Below, piece after piece: positions 40,720-52,934 of a stretch of 64,000 bases of DNA. Both the position numbers and the translations under genes were made by a program. Below the pieces are notes generated by a model, which saw nothing but the letters and a program-made list of their open reading frames with translations, was not told the DNA's origin and did not search any database. This stretch comes from Nautilus pompilius (taxonomy: Eukaryota; Mollusca; Cephalopoda; Nautilida; Nautilidae). The stretch is from assembly GCA_018389105.1 (NCBI GenBank), contig JACATO010000649.1, positions 1,033,501-1,097,500 of the forward strand, read 5' to 3'. Position 1 is the first letter of the stretch. The number at the start of each line of letters is the position of its first letter.

Positions 40720-41230
40720 TTGTCAGATTCTAAAGTAAAGCTGGATATGGACAAAATAGATTGATGAATTAAATACCTTGAAATGGTGAAATTTTAAGCT
40801 AACAAAGTGTTAGGGCTGATTAATCAAAGTTATCAAGCCTAGGGAGACAGAAATCTAGGCTCCATTGTACACAAGTCCTTCGTCTGCCCCCACCTTTAAT
40901 ATGCTGCCGTTCAAGCAGAGTTTTATGTAAATAAATAGACTGAGTTATTGGGAAGAGTTCAGCGTACATTCTCATCTGAATGCTTCCAGGCTTCAAACAC
41001 TGAGAACATGCTGAATATTAAAGAGTTAACTACTTTGGATATCAGATGTTCAGGAGGGGGGGTGGCTTTCAAAATATCTTTGTTTTGTTTTTTTTTTTTT
41101 GCTTTTTTTAGTTTGTTGACTTATCTCAGTGACTAACATTAAGGCTCCTGGTTGTAAGTTGGAGATTCTTTTGCCGTGGTTCAATATTAGAGAACATTTT
41201 GTAACTAATGGAATTGTCAACAAGTGGAAT
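40720..41230. other. Intron segment, nothing seen
   Basis: AT-rich DNA between the CT microsatellite and the 48-bp minisatellite; poly-T near 41090. No feature recognised. Confidence 0.6.
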
Positions 41231-41238
41231 TAATCACT

Positions 41239-41540
41239 AAGGGGTAGATAGGTACAACAGTGGACTGTGGTTCTGCCTGTTTTAGTAAGGGGTAGATAGG
41301 TACAACAGTGAGCTGTGGTTCTGCCTGTTTTAGTAAGGGGTAGATAGGTACAACAGTGAGCTGTGGTTCTGCCTGTTTTAGTAAGGGGTAGATAGGTACA
41401 ACAGTGAGCTGTGGTTCTGCCTGTTTTAGTAAGGGGTAGATAGGTACAGCAGTGAGCTGTGGTTCTGCCTGTTTTAGTAAGGGGTAGATAGGTACAGCAG
41501 TGAGCTGTGGTTCTGCCTGTTTTGGTAAGGAGGTGGATAT
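41239..41540 (+). repeat. 48-bp minisatellite, six full copies and a partial seventh
   Basis: Unit starts (AAGGGGTAGATAGG) fall at 41239, 41287, 41335, 41383, 41431 and 41479. A diverged partial copy starts at 41527. Copies are nearly identical. Copy 1 differs by GGACTG instead of GAGCTG; copies 1-4 have CAACAG and copies 5-6 have CAGCAG. Because 48 is a multiple of three, the minus strand has a 140-codon frame with a 16-residue repeat (KQAEPQLT...). This follows from the period and is not evidence of a gene. Low divergence means recent expansion. Confidence 0.95.
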
Positions 41541-41544
41541 GTTT

Positions 41545-43648
41545 TGTTGGTAGCTTTTGCAGTGCTTAAAGTATTTACTTTGGTCTACATGCAGAGGCGA
41601 CCAGAAGGCTCGGAAACATTCCATTATGCCACACGTCAATTCCCTTTTCCAGATCAGAATGTCAAAAAATTAAGGGGCTTTGGTCATTTGTTTGTTTGTT
41701 TTTTTAGTGCACCATCAGCAATTTGACTTTGGAAAAACTTTTGCATGCACAACAAAGAAAATGTCTTCATATATATATATATAGTAAGTTTTCTGGAACC
41801 TTTGATGTACACACTAGTTTTTAATGAAATATGTACACCACTGGCCACATTTGTATGTACACCAGAGAAAATACAGAGATATTTTGATCAAAAAAAAAGA
41901 AAGACTTGAGTGATCAAAGTTGGAACAAACTTATTCAAACATTTTATTCTGGTGTATATATTTTCGAACAGTAGTATATGTGTAAAAGTGTGACTGTGTG
42001 CACTGACAAATCGATTTATATATGGGATATTATATTTTTTTGGTGAGTTCACATTTATGGCTGCTGCCAGTGTATATAGTTGTTTTCAGCATAATAGTCA
42101 CATTTAGTTAGTGCACCGAATCACTGGCAGAGGCCGCTGTACAGGTCGTGACGGCTTTCCACTTTTTTTGTGACTACTAAGCTGAGTACACCTTAACTGT
42201 TATTCTCCGTGAAGCGGGGCTGTCATCTATCTGGGGCCAAATTTTGGGTTGCCTTCAGGTTAATTTATCCATTAATTGTGTTAATGTTTTGAAAATTGGT
42301 TTGTGCAGTCCACTACTCCGTTGTAAAGACTTAAATTGCAGGGATAACATTAAAGGCCACATAGTTTGTAATTTTTTTTTTTTTTCCTTCATCTTGCTCC
42401 TCTTTCTGTTCACCTATTTACATGTTTGTGTGTTTTCTCTCCGACCAGCGAAATATACTGTTTACATTTCCAGTATTATCATCTACGGTTGTATTACCCT
42501 AAAACTGTCGGCTTTGTATTGCATGATGACGGCGTATCCATAGCAGTGGTAAGCTTGGTGCTGCCCACTGTGCATGGTAAAGGTGTATCCCTGCCACCCC
42601 TCTATGTCGACATGTTTCTGATGCTGGCATTGTTTAGAATATGCTAACTTTGTCATTCTAAGAGTTCTGTTATGTGTGTGTGTGTTTTCAGGCTGCTTTT
42701 GCTAAGCACATCTTTGTATGTTGGTTTGAAAGTTCTCAATGTATAAATTGGTTGGGTGGGAGAACAGGGGGCGTTTTTGCGTCCTGTAAGGGTGCTCACT
42801 AAGTCAAGAAATCATTTCACAGGTCAGGGGGCACACATTCGAAAACAGGTCATCTCCTAGCTGTTTTCTCTGCACACAACTAAGCGCCAATGGCTTTCGT
42901 TAAGCACTGACACGCAGTGCTGTGGCTTATGTCAATTAAAAGAATTACTGCTGCCCCTTCCCACTGACAGCTGAACTAGTAGGGGGGGCCCCCTCTCCCC
43001 CCCTGTAGGTGTAGGTGTAGGTGGAGTAGCGGCGGACAACTTGGTGAAGCACAGCCGAGCAATGGCTGCTGGCTGGCTCTTCCCCAGAGCTGTTAGGGTT
43101 CTTTGTCTGGTCTGCTACTAAGATTGATGTTCTCAGTTCAGGCGGATCATTGTCGCTGCTGTTGGTGTTAATCGCAGATAACTTTCTGATCTGCTGTTAC
43201 TCTGTTGTTTTTTTTGTTGTTGTTCTGTCTCCCAATTTTTTTTTTTTTTTCTGTTTTCTTACTTACTGTCTTTTGCAGGGGCTAGGGTTTCTTTTTTGTG
43301 TTCCTGTTTCAACAGCATTAAATACCTCTGTGCCCCAACAAAGCCCCCCTCTTCTCCCATCTCTCAATCCTCCTCATCTCATTATTTCCCCCATCTCATT
43401 GTTTCTTTGTCTTTCCCTTTTTCTTTCCTCGCTTTTGCTCCTTCTATATATAACACATTGTAGAAGCTTTAGGGGATCATCTAGAAGACATTAGCATGTA
43501 TCTATATAGTAACTTTGTAATGCAAAAAATTATAAAATATTGATTATATAATTTTCCAGAGAATGAAATTAAAATGTTTGCCTTGTCTGGGAAATTCTAC
43601 ATCTTATGTTTCACTTAGAACTAATCCACTGAGTGGGTTAGTTCTGTC

Positions 43649-43712
<64 letters not shown>

Positions 43713-46700
43713 TGCTCTTTTAATAGACGAAAATTTGTATTCCATCTGAATTGTGGTTTCAGCAAAGTTGAAATATGCCTATATAAAATCCATAGACAGT
43801 TGATAAAGTCTCTGATGAGGATGCAATTCTCAGGCTACCTACCTTTAAAAAAAACAACTCATTTTCCTCCTCATATGCAGTATCATCATTATCTCTTACT
43901 ACAGTTCATCTGTAGGTTCCAGTCAACAACCATCACTCTCTTTCTACCTCATCAGCATCAAGCGACGTAAGCAGGACAATGGCAATATCTGTTATTCCAA
44001 ATCAACTCCCGTTGATGAAGTCTCCATTGACTTTCTGCTTTCTGTGTACATTCGTCTAATATGGCTCAACAAATCTATTTTGTTGTAGTATTTTGTCCAA
44101 TTACTATTGGATATCTCGTTAACTGTCACGTTAGATTTCTCGCTGCACTCGGCTATGATTAAGTTGGCCACGGAGCATTTCAACCTGTAAGATTTACTGT
44201 TGTTGAGCCATACTGGAAACAGAAAGGCAGCTTAATCACATTCTGACACCGTGGTAATTTTCTCTCTCCGCCGTTCAGGTCGTGAAAGGGGGCACGCGTC
44301 TATTTGTTATTGGTGTCTGATTGACTGTGCAAAAAAAATAAATTCAGCTCTTAGTGTCCCACAGAGCTTTTGGTTAGCACGCGCTTTCTCTTAGATAACT
44401 TAATCTGTTTTTGTTTAAAAGAAAAAAAACAGCCTGTGATTCAATTTCATTCTCGTTCTCATCTTTCTGTACACCTGTCTTTCACTTCCTTCTCACCCAG
44501 TCATGTCACACCACCCATTATTATACTGACCGACAAAACACGTTAGCGTTTATTTTTCCATGCAGTTCCTTCCTACCCACTACACCTGCAAGTCTACTCA
44601 CGCTATAAGTGAAATACTCCCTAAAATAAGTAAATGCTTATGTATAATTTCTTGAGTACATATGACAACAACCTATGCACAACTACGTGTACTTACAAAA
44701 GGATATTAGCAGAATGTGTGTGTGTGTGTGTGACTGCAGTTATAGATAATATGAAAGGCACTGGGAAATTGGGAAGTAGATTTAAATCAAGTAGGTACAT
44801 CTACAGGTCTGTTGTTGTTACATACACAAACAGTTCCCACATTTCTCTTTTGTTCGAACTGAAATAAAACCATAATGGCTTCTAGTTGTCTTACGTCACT
44901 ACACTATATATGATGTGCTATCTTCGTCATAAGCTAGCATGTGTCCTTGACATCCCTGCCCTGCAATATGTGGTTTGTGTGAGCCGTTGCGACCTCCTAT
45001 GTATCTTACATTTACTATACTTTATTTCAGTCTTAAGTCCATATATTAGTTGAGTGGACAAATGTTATTCGATTCAGGTCTTAGCAGAACAGGTACTGAT
45101 TTTAGACTCACTCGGCTTAATAACCTTGAAAGATCCACTGATTTTCTTATTTACTTTGCTGACTGCTTTGGTTGGATGGTTGTAGCAGTAGCCAGTTGTA
45201 TTATTAGCTCCTGTTGCAGGAAGGGCTTGATATTTTGTTTTCAAATATTTGGATCAGCCATTCACCAAATAGGGTAGCTGTCAGCCCAAACCCCATTTTG
45301 TACCTGTTGAAATCCCCTCGTTTTTAAAGAGAAAACAACACTAGGCATTTTGCCTCCTTCCTTTTATTCTTTTTTCCTGTTGTAGCCCAGTCAGGGTCCC
45401 CAGACGACAACGCTGGCTGCTTGCGGCCAATCTCACTTTATCCAGTCTCTTCCGCTGCCTTCTCTTATTCGCTGCTTCCAGATCAGATGCGGAGCTGGTT
45501 TTGAGTGATGCTCCACTGAAAACGGAGGAGAAATTCTAAGCATTGAAAGCCAGTCGGGTTCTTCATCTGAATACAAACAAGAACAGTTTGCATTAAGAAG
45601 CAACTCTCGGCTGAAGCTAGATTTCTTCTCTTGGAAAACTAAGATGGCTTTCGAAATGCGAGAGTCATTTCTGAATTAAAGATGCTCTCTCTCTCTCTCT
45701 CATATTCCAACCTTCCTTTCCATAGCTAACACTGTACTTACTTTATATTTTTTCCGCAAGAAAGTTTTCTGCTTTATTTTTCTTCTTTCCTTTTATAACA
45801 GCAAAAGCATCGGCTAGAACAGGGGAAGTAACTCTGTCAGCTTTTTTTTTCTTTAGAATTAAAAGTAAATCCACAAGTTAGACTGCAGAAGCAATAGCTT
45901 TTTCTAGTTAATAAAGTGTTTTTTCTCAATTTCATCTACTAAATAGATTTGAATCTTTTTTTTTTTTTCCATGCCTTATGATTTCTGCAAAACTTTCTGT
46001 TGTGATGCTAAGAATGATGCAAAGTGAGCATTAATGCTATTGTAAATCATGGCTTAGTGTGTAGAACTATCTGCATGGATGCAGTTAGTAACATCTTAAT
46101 GATATCATACTGCAATTTAAATAATTCAGAGAAATAGTTATGCCTGTTAATAAGCAGTCACAATTTAGTCAACCTATTTTTGGTAATAATTTAATATGCT
46201 AACTTCAGGAGAATTTCATTCAAGTTGAACAGTCAGATGCGTTGGTAAATATGTGTAGCTCTCCTACCTGGAAGACCACATAACTTTGTACGTATCATTG
46301 TTGTGCATAGTGTTGTATTAGATTTGGATGCAAGACTGCACTGTATGACATTTAAATGGATTGTGACATCACTTCATCTTTACTATCACTTCAAAAGAGC
46401 CCAAAACACATGAGATGGCATCCAGTGTACATTTAATTGTAATGTGTATTTGATAACTTGTGATTTTCAGAGTGAATCATACTTAGAAATATATGTTAAA
46501 ATGGAGTGAAATTTAACTCACTCATCTTGGAGCAGAATTTTAAAGACTGCGCTTAGCACATTCTTTTGATTATTCATGAGGAGCTAACCATAGTGGATAA
46601 TTTGTCCCTTTTTTGTTGGCAAATATGGTTTGGTTTAGCAGTTGCTAGAAGGCTAAAAGCCATCATGCCTTATACAAGGGATCCTCTGGAAGAGAAGTTC

Positions 46701-47570
46701 CCATCAATATGACTTAAACTGATAAACATTATCACTTTTAGCTATACTTGTTGATAATTTATTTCACTCGTTAACAAGTCTATTGCTGAAAATATATCTC
46801 CTTGGCTATCTAATCATGCTAGAAGCTTAACTAATTTGTAATTATGACCACTAGTATTAATGACTATAAACAACCAAAAGATTGTGTCAACATGCTGAAA
46901 ACTTCTGATTTTTTTTTGAAAATCTTTTGAACATCTGAAATCCAAACTTACATAGATCTAATATTTTTAATCATTTGGTGTATTTGAGGCTGTACTATTC
47001 GTGAAAACTGATGCATCAGCTTTTCCTCTAAGACCTACTTCTTATGTCTAGATGGTGATATTCTCAGGTTTGGAGGATAACAAGCTTTTAGTTTACACAG
47101 ATGGTGAATGATTGTCGATCTTTTGCACTGGTAACTGTGAAATGTAATTAATATGAAGACAAACCGAATGTAATCTACACGGATTGACAATACTCAAAAG
47201 GTTTAGGCTGTATAGCATGTTTTCAAATCTCCAAAAACTGATGCTTATATTGTCTTCACTGGCAGATTGCTTCAGTGGAAATAACCAAGAAGATATAATG
47301 TCGTGATAGGCAGAGGATGAGTTATCTTTTTGAGTTTTAGTCAATGCATCTCATGTTATTTTGCCCCACCAACAGGAAGAATAGACACATGACATTGAAG
47401 TCAGTGAGTTGGTGAAGGGTTGGGATTATAGGAGCTACGTGTTTTGCTAATCCAGAAAAGATCATACCCATTCAATGATCAGTCATTGAATGTATCTTCA
47501 CACTAACCAGGGTAGATTAACTTCCCTAAGCTTTCTGCAGAACTTTTAAATAAGAAAAAGAAAAAAAAAA
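41545..47570. other. Intron segment, no gene seen
   Basis: AT-rich DNA with a TA tract near 41770, GT tracts near 42677 and 44718, an (ATT)n tract at 43655-43712 and a G7/C-rich hairpin-like block at 42982-43003. The 114- and 135-codon frames at 43.15-43.97 kb are T-rich, cross the ATT tract and encode poly-Ile, so they are rejected as genes. Confidence 0.55.
43655..43712 (+). repeat. (ATT)n microsatellite, about 19 units
   Basis: An uninterrupted ATT tract following a T-run. Others of the same phase and strand are at 1293, 38748, 51927, 55142, 62235 and 63454. Confidence 0.92.
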
Positions 47571-48699
47571 AAAAACAGCTTTAGGATAGTGCGCATTTTG
47601 CTCTGTCCTAGCCAGTTAGTCGGACATTCACCGTGTGTCAGCCAGCAACCACCAATCAGGATTTCAGATACCATCTTGCATGGCACCTGGCAGCGGGGAG
47701 TTTGCTTAAGCGCATGGATAGAAGTTAGAGACTCCCTACCCCGGCTGCTGTTAAGTACTCGAAACAAACCAAGATAACTGTGGCAGTCATCCAACCCTAA
47801 CCCTGACTTTGGCACTCAACGCGTTTTACCCTGCCGCCAGTTAACAGATCTCTCAATCAGACCTCACCGGTGTAACCTTTTCCCCCATTCCGCCATCTTT
47901 ATCTTTTCTTAACTTATAATTCTAACCTCCTACTGGCAGCTGTTAGTTTTGGTCGGTCAAAAAGCGTCCACGTCTAGAATAATTCGGCCAATTTATTCAG
48001 CACCGCCGGCTCCACCAGTGTGTGGAAGTTTGGCACAGTCAGACTTTCTTTTGTTTAATTTCTTTCTTTTAACTTCTTTTTTTTTTTTTGTCAACATTCC
48101 ACGGTTTGTTAGTTCTATGCTGTCAGTTGAGATGACAGACAATGGAGATTTTTTTTCATATTATTACATAAATCCTTATGCCTGTCTGCCTTCAGTTTTA
48201 TAGCCACAGTATTGTATCACCAGGAGTCACCGGCTGTAAGTAATTCTGTAACCCTGACAGTGAAGTGATGTTAGTGGATAGATTCTTATTGATTATTCCC
48301 CCCGTCTGCTTCTAAATTGGCAGTCTAGGCAGTAGATATTTTTGTTCTAAAAGAATTCTAAAGAACTTACGCAAATTTTTTTTTTTTTTTTTAAATTGCA
48401 ACCTTAAATGCAGTTGGTTGGTTGGTTGGTTAGTTGGTTTTTATGTGGAATAAGGGAGAGCACTCATCCCATCATGACCTATTTGTTTTCTGCGCCAAAA
48501 AAAAATATGAAAACCGGAAACATTGGGTTGGACGACCTTCAACAGAATTTACAGCCGAAGGCGCATTCTCGTTTTTGTCGACTTGTCGCTTAATGGGCTG
48601 GAGTTTTCCGCCCTTTTTCTGGGGCCCCCGTGTCTCAGGTCTTGTGCTGTAGCCTGGTTCATTCTTTTGCTAATAAAAGAGCAAAATTTGTTTTAATAG

Positions 48700-49800
48700 A
48701 ATCTTATGGGGGGGTTGCAAAATGCACCACGTTCTTTTTGATGGACAAGGCTAAGGCGGAACTGACCACTGACAGAATAGGGAGCTCCTCGAACCGCCGC
48801 CGCCGCCCAACCAGTGGCAACCCCGACTTGGTGCAATTCACAGCCTAAAACCAGTGGTGGTCGATATCCGACTTTTCACGAGTACAAACCATCAGTGCCA
48901 GAGTCAGACCGCGCACCGCTGCTGCCTTCCCCATTTTAAACTGCGCTAAATCTGCGGTTTCTTCTTTGTTTGGCCAAAAATAAGATTTACTGCAGGTTTT
49001 TTTGCAGCGGTGATTGTTGAGGTTATTAAGTCTTTGATCTTTAGTGTTAAAATTTTATTTTACTTTCTTTTTTTCTTTTTTTTTCCTGCTCTTGTGTCCC
49101 CCCCCCCTCCTCACCCCACCCTCCTGGTCATATATTTCTTTCTTTTAAGTCTGTGGCGAGCCACATTAGGCAGGCAGATCAGGAACTTGCCTCCCGTACG
49201 TTATTAGAAAACAAGTGCACTGTCGCTGCAGCAGGGTTTGCTTCCGCGCAGCCTCTTCAGATCTTGCACATCAATCTCTTGCCAACGTGGGATTTTTATG
49301 GCCACGAAGAGAAGGCTCTGAAAAATAAATATGTGAAGCCGCCGCATTCTTCTCGCTTCCCTCCCTCCCTCCCCATCCTTCCAAGTTTGTAAACATTGAC
49401 AGCTTGCTGCTCTCCGATTGGTTACTGGGAACGGCGGCTTCATTCCACTCGGCTGCTTCCTCATCAAAATTCTCGCTGGAAATTCGAGCTCTGGGGTAAA
49501 ATTGCGAGGCACAGTTTTGTTTTGCCAGTCCGCACGCTCGTGTATCAGAATTTTATTATCGGAGCACTGCGCAGACTTTTAGTGCGTGCTAATTTGAAGT
49601 GTTACTTAAATCTGCGCTCCTCAATTGGCCGGTGACATGTTTATGGAGAGCGTGGCTTGTTCTGACTTTGAAATTGGCCCCTGACTGAGATCTGCGTTGC
49701 TAATAAACCAGAACAAGGGAATCGCAAACTATTAATTTATATTCGCTTCCTTTACTAATTAAAAATTTCCTCTGTATTTTTTCTCTCGTTCAGGGTAATG
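48700..49800. promoter_or_regulatory. Candidate regulatory island (longest GC-shifted stretch of the intron)
   Basis: Apart from a T/C-rich stretch at 49050-49140, this block is repeat-poor, has higher GC and more CpG than its flanks (for example a CCGCCGCCGCC run near 48793), and contains CCAAT-type GATTGGTTA (about 49419) and TAATAAACCA. Frames of up to 102 codons occur on both strands without domains. Possible conserved enhancer or internal promoter; no start-site motif is convincing. Confidence 0.25.
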
Positions 49801-49809
49801 AAAGAACCG

Positions 49810-50280
49810 TTCAGACTTAGAAGAAAAAGAATTCATTTTCTTTGGGGTAGATTTAAACAAAGGCGACTACAACATTAGGAACTCTCCAACCTCATTAAAA
49901 CAGCAACAAATCAAATTAACCCTTCGTCTGAGGGCTTTTGGGTAGGAACATTTAACATTAAAAAGACACTGCCACCTGTGGAAGTGTATTTTCCTGTTAG
50001 TATTCATAAGTATCTGCTTTAATTCCTGGATTTATTATCTGTGAGCTCAGAGTGGCCCTCCGTTCTCCTTTTAAACTTTAATAATATAGCAGACACCTGC
50101 TACAAACTTTTTTTTTTTTTTTTGATGTTTGCAACAGTAACAGTATTAAGCACAGTGAATAGAACCAACAGCAGTCATCATCAGCTAGTTGTCATTTTGT
50201 CTGACTTTTTAGGTCTAAAGACGTTTCACAGCAAAGGAGGTGGAGGATGGAAGGTGTAGGGTATCTGCCTTAGTGACCAA
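49810..50280. other. Intron segment, nothing seen
   Basis: AT-rich DNA with a poly-T run at about 50108-50123. No feature recognised. Confidence 0.6.
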
Positions 50281-50289
50281 GTGAGTAGT

Positions 50290-50580
50290 TACCTAGGTAT
50301 GTTTGGAGGCTCAAGTGGTGATCAAGGTACAAGCCAAGCAAGAGTTATCTGCAGAAACTGCGCTTGTGTTTCCAGAAAACCACCTAGTAGAACTCCTAAT
50401 TTTTGTACGTGGGTGGAAGCCAGACTCTGGAAGAAACCTCATGGCCAAATGGTGGACAAGAATAAGAAGTAATGCTAGGCAGGTATGCCAAACCAAGTTA
50501 GTCCCAACTGGGATTCAAACTTGGGTACTTAACTATGGAAATCCAGTAGCCTACTACTAGACCACTGCCCATTCAGATTA
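50290..50580 (-). mobile_element. tRNA-derived SINE (best example in window)
   Basis: On the minus strand AGTGGTCTAGTAGTAGG (50550-50566) is an A-box and GTTTGAATCCC (50510-50520) is a near-perfect B-box, spaced about 46 bases as in a tRNA gene. An unrelated body continues downstream toward about 50290. The head lacks a convincing full cloverleaf, so this is a SINE and not a tRNA gene. The distal boundary and any tail are uncertain. Open frames of 61-85 codons overlapping it are incidental. Confidence 0.6.
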
Positions 50581-50599
50581 GTTACTTGAGAATAGAAAA

Positions 50600-51380
50600 T
50601 ATTACTAGTTATAAAGGATTGTGTAAAATTAGAAAATACGTGTGTTTTTTTTAAAACAAGGCTCATATCTAAGACATTTCTACTACTTGATTCTGAAAAA
50701 TGCTCATACCACAAAACCATATTTAAAATTTGACGACACCTCTTAATTTCCTTTTATTTCATGCCATTGTCATCTTCAGCATTTGGCTAACCATGTATTT
50801 TAGATTTGCAGGTTGGTTTCTTCCATAAAGCAGATGATGCATAGCAAGTCATCCAGCCAGCCGGCTCTCTAGTATTGTTGTAGAGTCTAGTTCCTTAGGC
50901 CACCTTGCCTTTCTTGCATCTTTGTACAAGGTGCATCCCAGGACATATTGTAGAGGCTTGCAATGGTCTGTCCATAATCTGAATATAATCGCTTGTTGTT
51001 TCCTATTTACAGTTCTAAGTTCTCTTTGGTTTTGATGGATTTTTGTCTTCCATACTTTTGTTGAGTAAGGGTTGTCTAATAAGCTTTTTTATATATATAC
51101 TCAAGAATAAAACATGCATTTCCAGAAGCACGTATACAATCAATATACACTATCAGCCATAATTATAGGCGCACCAATGAAATAGTCCATCAAACCTAAA
51201 GGAGGATATTTTTATGCTTATGTATGGATTTCCCAGCAGTTGGATCCTTATGTACAAGTAACTAAGTGCATGCACTAATTGATTTATGAATGAATCATTG
51301 GATGCTTCATAGGTGAGTCTCTATTTTTTTGTTTGTTTGTTTTGATTATTTATTCCTAACATTTTACTAACTTAGTTTTC
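50600..51380. other. Intron segment, nothing seen
   Basis: AT-rich unique-looking DNA with a short TA tract near 51090 and CCAGCCAGCC near 50860. No gene or element recognised. Confidence 0.6.
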
Positions 51381-51399
51381 TGTTTACTCGCTCTCAAGC

Positions 51400-51560
51400 A
51401 GGTTAGTGTAGCGTCAGACTGCACCAGATAATCAGCCTGTGGCATGATTTCGGTTTCGCTATCGAGGCACCCATTGTTTCTGCCATTGCACTAACAACAC
51501 TTTCCTTAGCCCATTCCGGGTCCAGACCATCTGAACACCATTCACGTGGTTATTAGGGGA
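51400..51560 (+). mobile_element. tRNA-derived SINE remnant
   Basis: GGTTAGTGTAGCG (51401-51413) matches an A-box and GGTTTCGCTATC (51452-51463) a B-box, at about 50 bases spacing. A body of about 100 bases follows. The end is not marked by a tail that I can see. Confidence 0.45.
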
Positions 51561-51799
51561 CATGATAACAAAGCTGCTGCTGTTGGATGCTGGAATAGGC
51601 TTGGCTACGTTAAAACAAAGATTCATTAAACGCGAGAGAAGTTTGCCGAATGATTGCTAGAATTATTGATCAAATGCAGGATTTCAGCTAAAATGGTTAG
51701 GCTAGGTAAAAAAAAGTTACTTATTTAAGCATCTTCCTGCCTATGGATAAATTTCACATCTATCAGGGAAGCAGCAAGATGTTTGAAAATTAGTAAGTT

Positions 51800-51905
51800 A
51801 CGAAATAAATAAGGCTTCTGGTGGGACCTGAACCTGTGACCAAATAAGAACACACGAGCATTTGTGATGAGTCTTGCTGCACAACACACAAAATTACTAA
51901 GGGGG
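51800..51905 (-). mobile_element. SINE-like remnant with polymerase III B-box
   Basis: On the minus strand GGTTCAGGTCCC (51824-51835) is a good B-box. Upstream at 51866-51884, GCAGCAAGACTCATCAC is only a loose A-box. Probably an old tRNA-derived fragment. Confidence 0.35.
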
Positions 51906-51926
51906 CATAACTGAGAATGGACAAAA

Positions 51927-51968
51927 ATTATTATTATTACTATTATTATTATTATTATTGTTATTACT
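51927..51968 (+). repeat. (TTA)n microsatellite
   Basis: TTA units with two single-base interruptions, adjacent to the SINE-like remnant, where it may have served as its tail or insertion site. Confidence 0.85.
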
Positions 51969-52441
51969 AGGGGTGTTCAAACAAACTCCAGCTGAAATAG
52001 CTTTGTTGTGATGGTATTTGGTCAGGTTTCATTTGAACGTGTCGTGTTATATTCACGTGTGTTATAAACAAAACTATTCCCAATTTTTATTATTATTTTT
52101 TTAATTGGATTCAAAGATTTTAACCCTTTTTTTTATCTCATTCCCCTTTCTTCTTTAGCAATGTACAGTCTCTCTCTCTCTCTCTCTCGTGCAATTCTCA
52201 CTTATTGTAGAAATGTGTTGGGTTTGGGTTATCTTTTGTAATTAGTGTGTGCTCCTTGCCTCTCTTTAGACCTCGGGAGAGAGAGAGGGGCAGAACCCTA
52301 AAGTCACGTTTTCAGGTGTTAGAAGGAATATGAAGAACACCTGACCTACAGACTCTCCTCCTTTTTTTCTTCTTGAAAACCGATTAGTTACTACCGCAAA
52401 CTTGAGGCATACTAAATTTAAAGGTTTACAAAAAAAGCCTA

Positions 52442-52588
52442 CATCTCTCCCTCCCTCTCCCCCCATCTCTCTCTTCCTCCCTCCCTCTCTCTCCATCTCT
52501 CTCTCCCTCCCTCCATCTCTCTCTCCCTCCTCCATCTCTCTCTTCCTCCCTTCCTCTCTCCATCTCTCTCTCCCTCCCTCCATCTCTG
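52442..52588 (+). repeat. CTCCC/CATCTCT imperfect microsatellite
   Basis: A pyrimidine-rich tract of CTCCCTCC and CCATCTCTCT blocks, related in unit type to the tracts at 40471 and 57361. Minus-strand Arg/Glu/Gly-rich frames across it are artefacts. Confidence 0.9.
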
Positions 52589-52589
52589 T

Positions 52590-52930
52590 TTTTAATAACC
52601 AGGATTCATCCGCATCTCGCCATTTACTTATCCGCCTCTCTGTTTGTTGTCTCTCCTCATGGACAGCGTTTGCTTCATCAGTGTTTTAATCACTGCAGTG
52701 TATGATTATGCACACGGATCAATTCCGAGGCGCTCGCTATGCCCTGAGGACATGTTCGTTAGTGAACAATTTTTCCCAGACACACCCAGTCGGCTTCGCT
52801 GTTGTTTCTGTGATCACTGCGGTTGTTCGTTTTCCCCACGATGACAAGTAATTAAATTGAGCTGGTCTGTCCACGTTAAAAATGGGCCCTGTTTCTGTTG
52901 ACGTGCATTACAATAGCTGTTTGTTTTTGT
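52590..52930. promoter_or_regulatory. Candidate regulatory island
   Basis: Directly after the CT tract, a repeat-free, moderately GC stretch contains GTAATTAAATTG (homeodomain-type), GATTATGCAC and GATCACTGCGG. It stands out by composition only. Confidence 0.22.
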
Positions 52931-52934
52931 AATG

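Noticed and set aside
40356..40720. Several minus-strand Arg/Glu-repeat frames of 85-104 codons
   Set aside because: Direct translation of the CT microsatellite in three frames.
41217..41639. 140-codon minus-strand frame encoding a 16-residue repeat
   Set aside because: It is the translation of the 48-bp minisatellite; the period is a multiple of three, so one open unit keeps the frame open. No start context, domain or splice signals.
43150..43970. Plus-strand frames of 114 and 135 codons
   Set aside because: T-rich hydrophobic translation and poly-Ile from an ATT tract.
47610..47640. Partial resemblance of the minus strand to the miR-124 mature sequence
   Set aside because: Several mismatches and no matching opposite hairpin arm.
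50510..50566. Possible functional tRNA gene on the minus strand
   Set aside because: Has A- and B-boxes but I could not form a convincing acceptor or anticodon stem; read as a SINE head.
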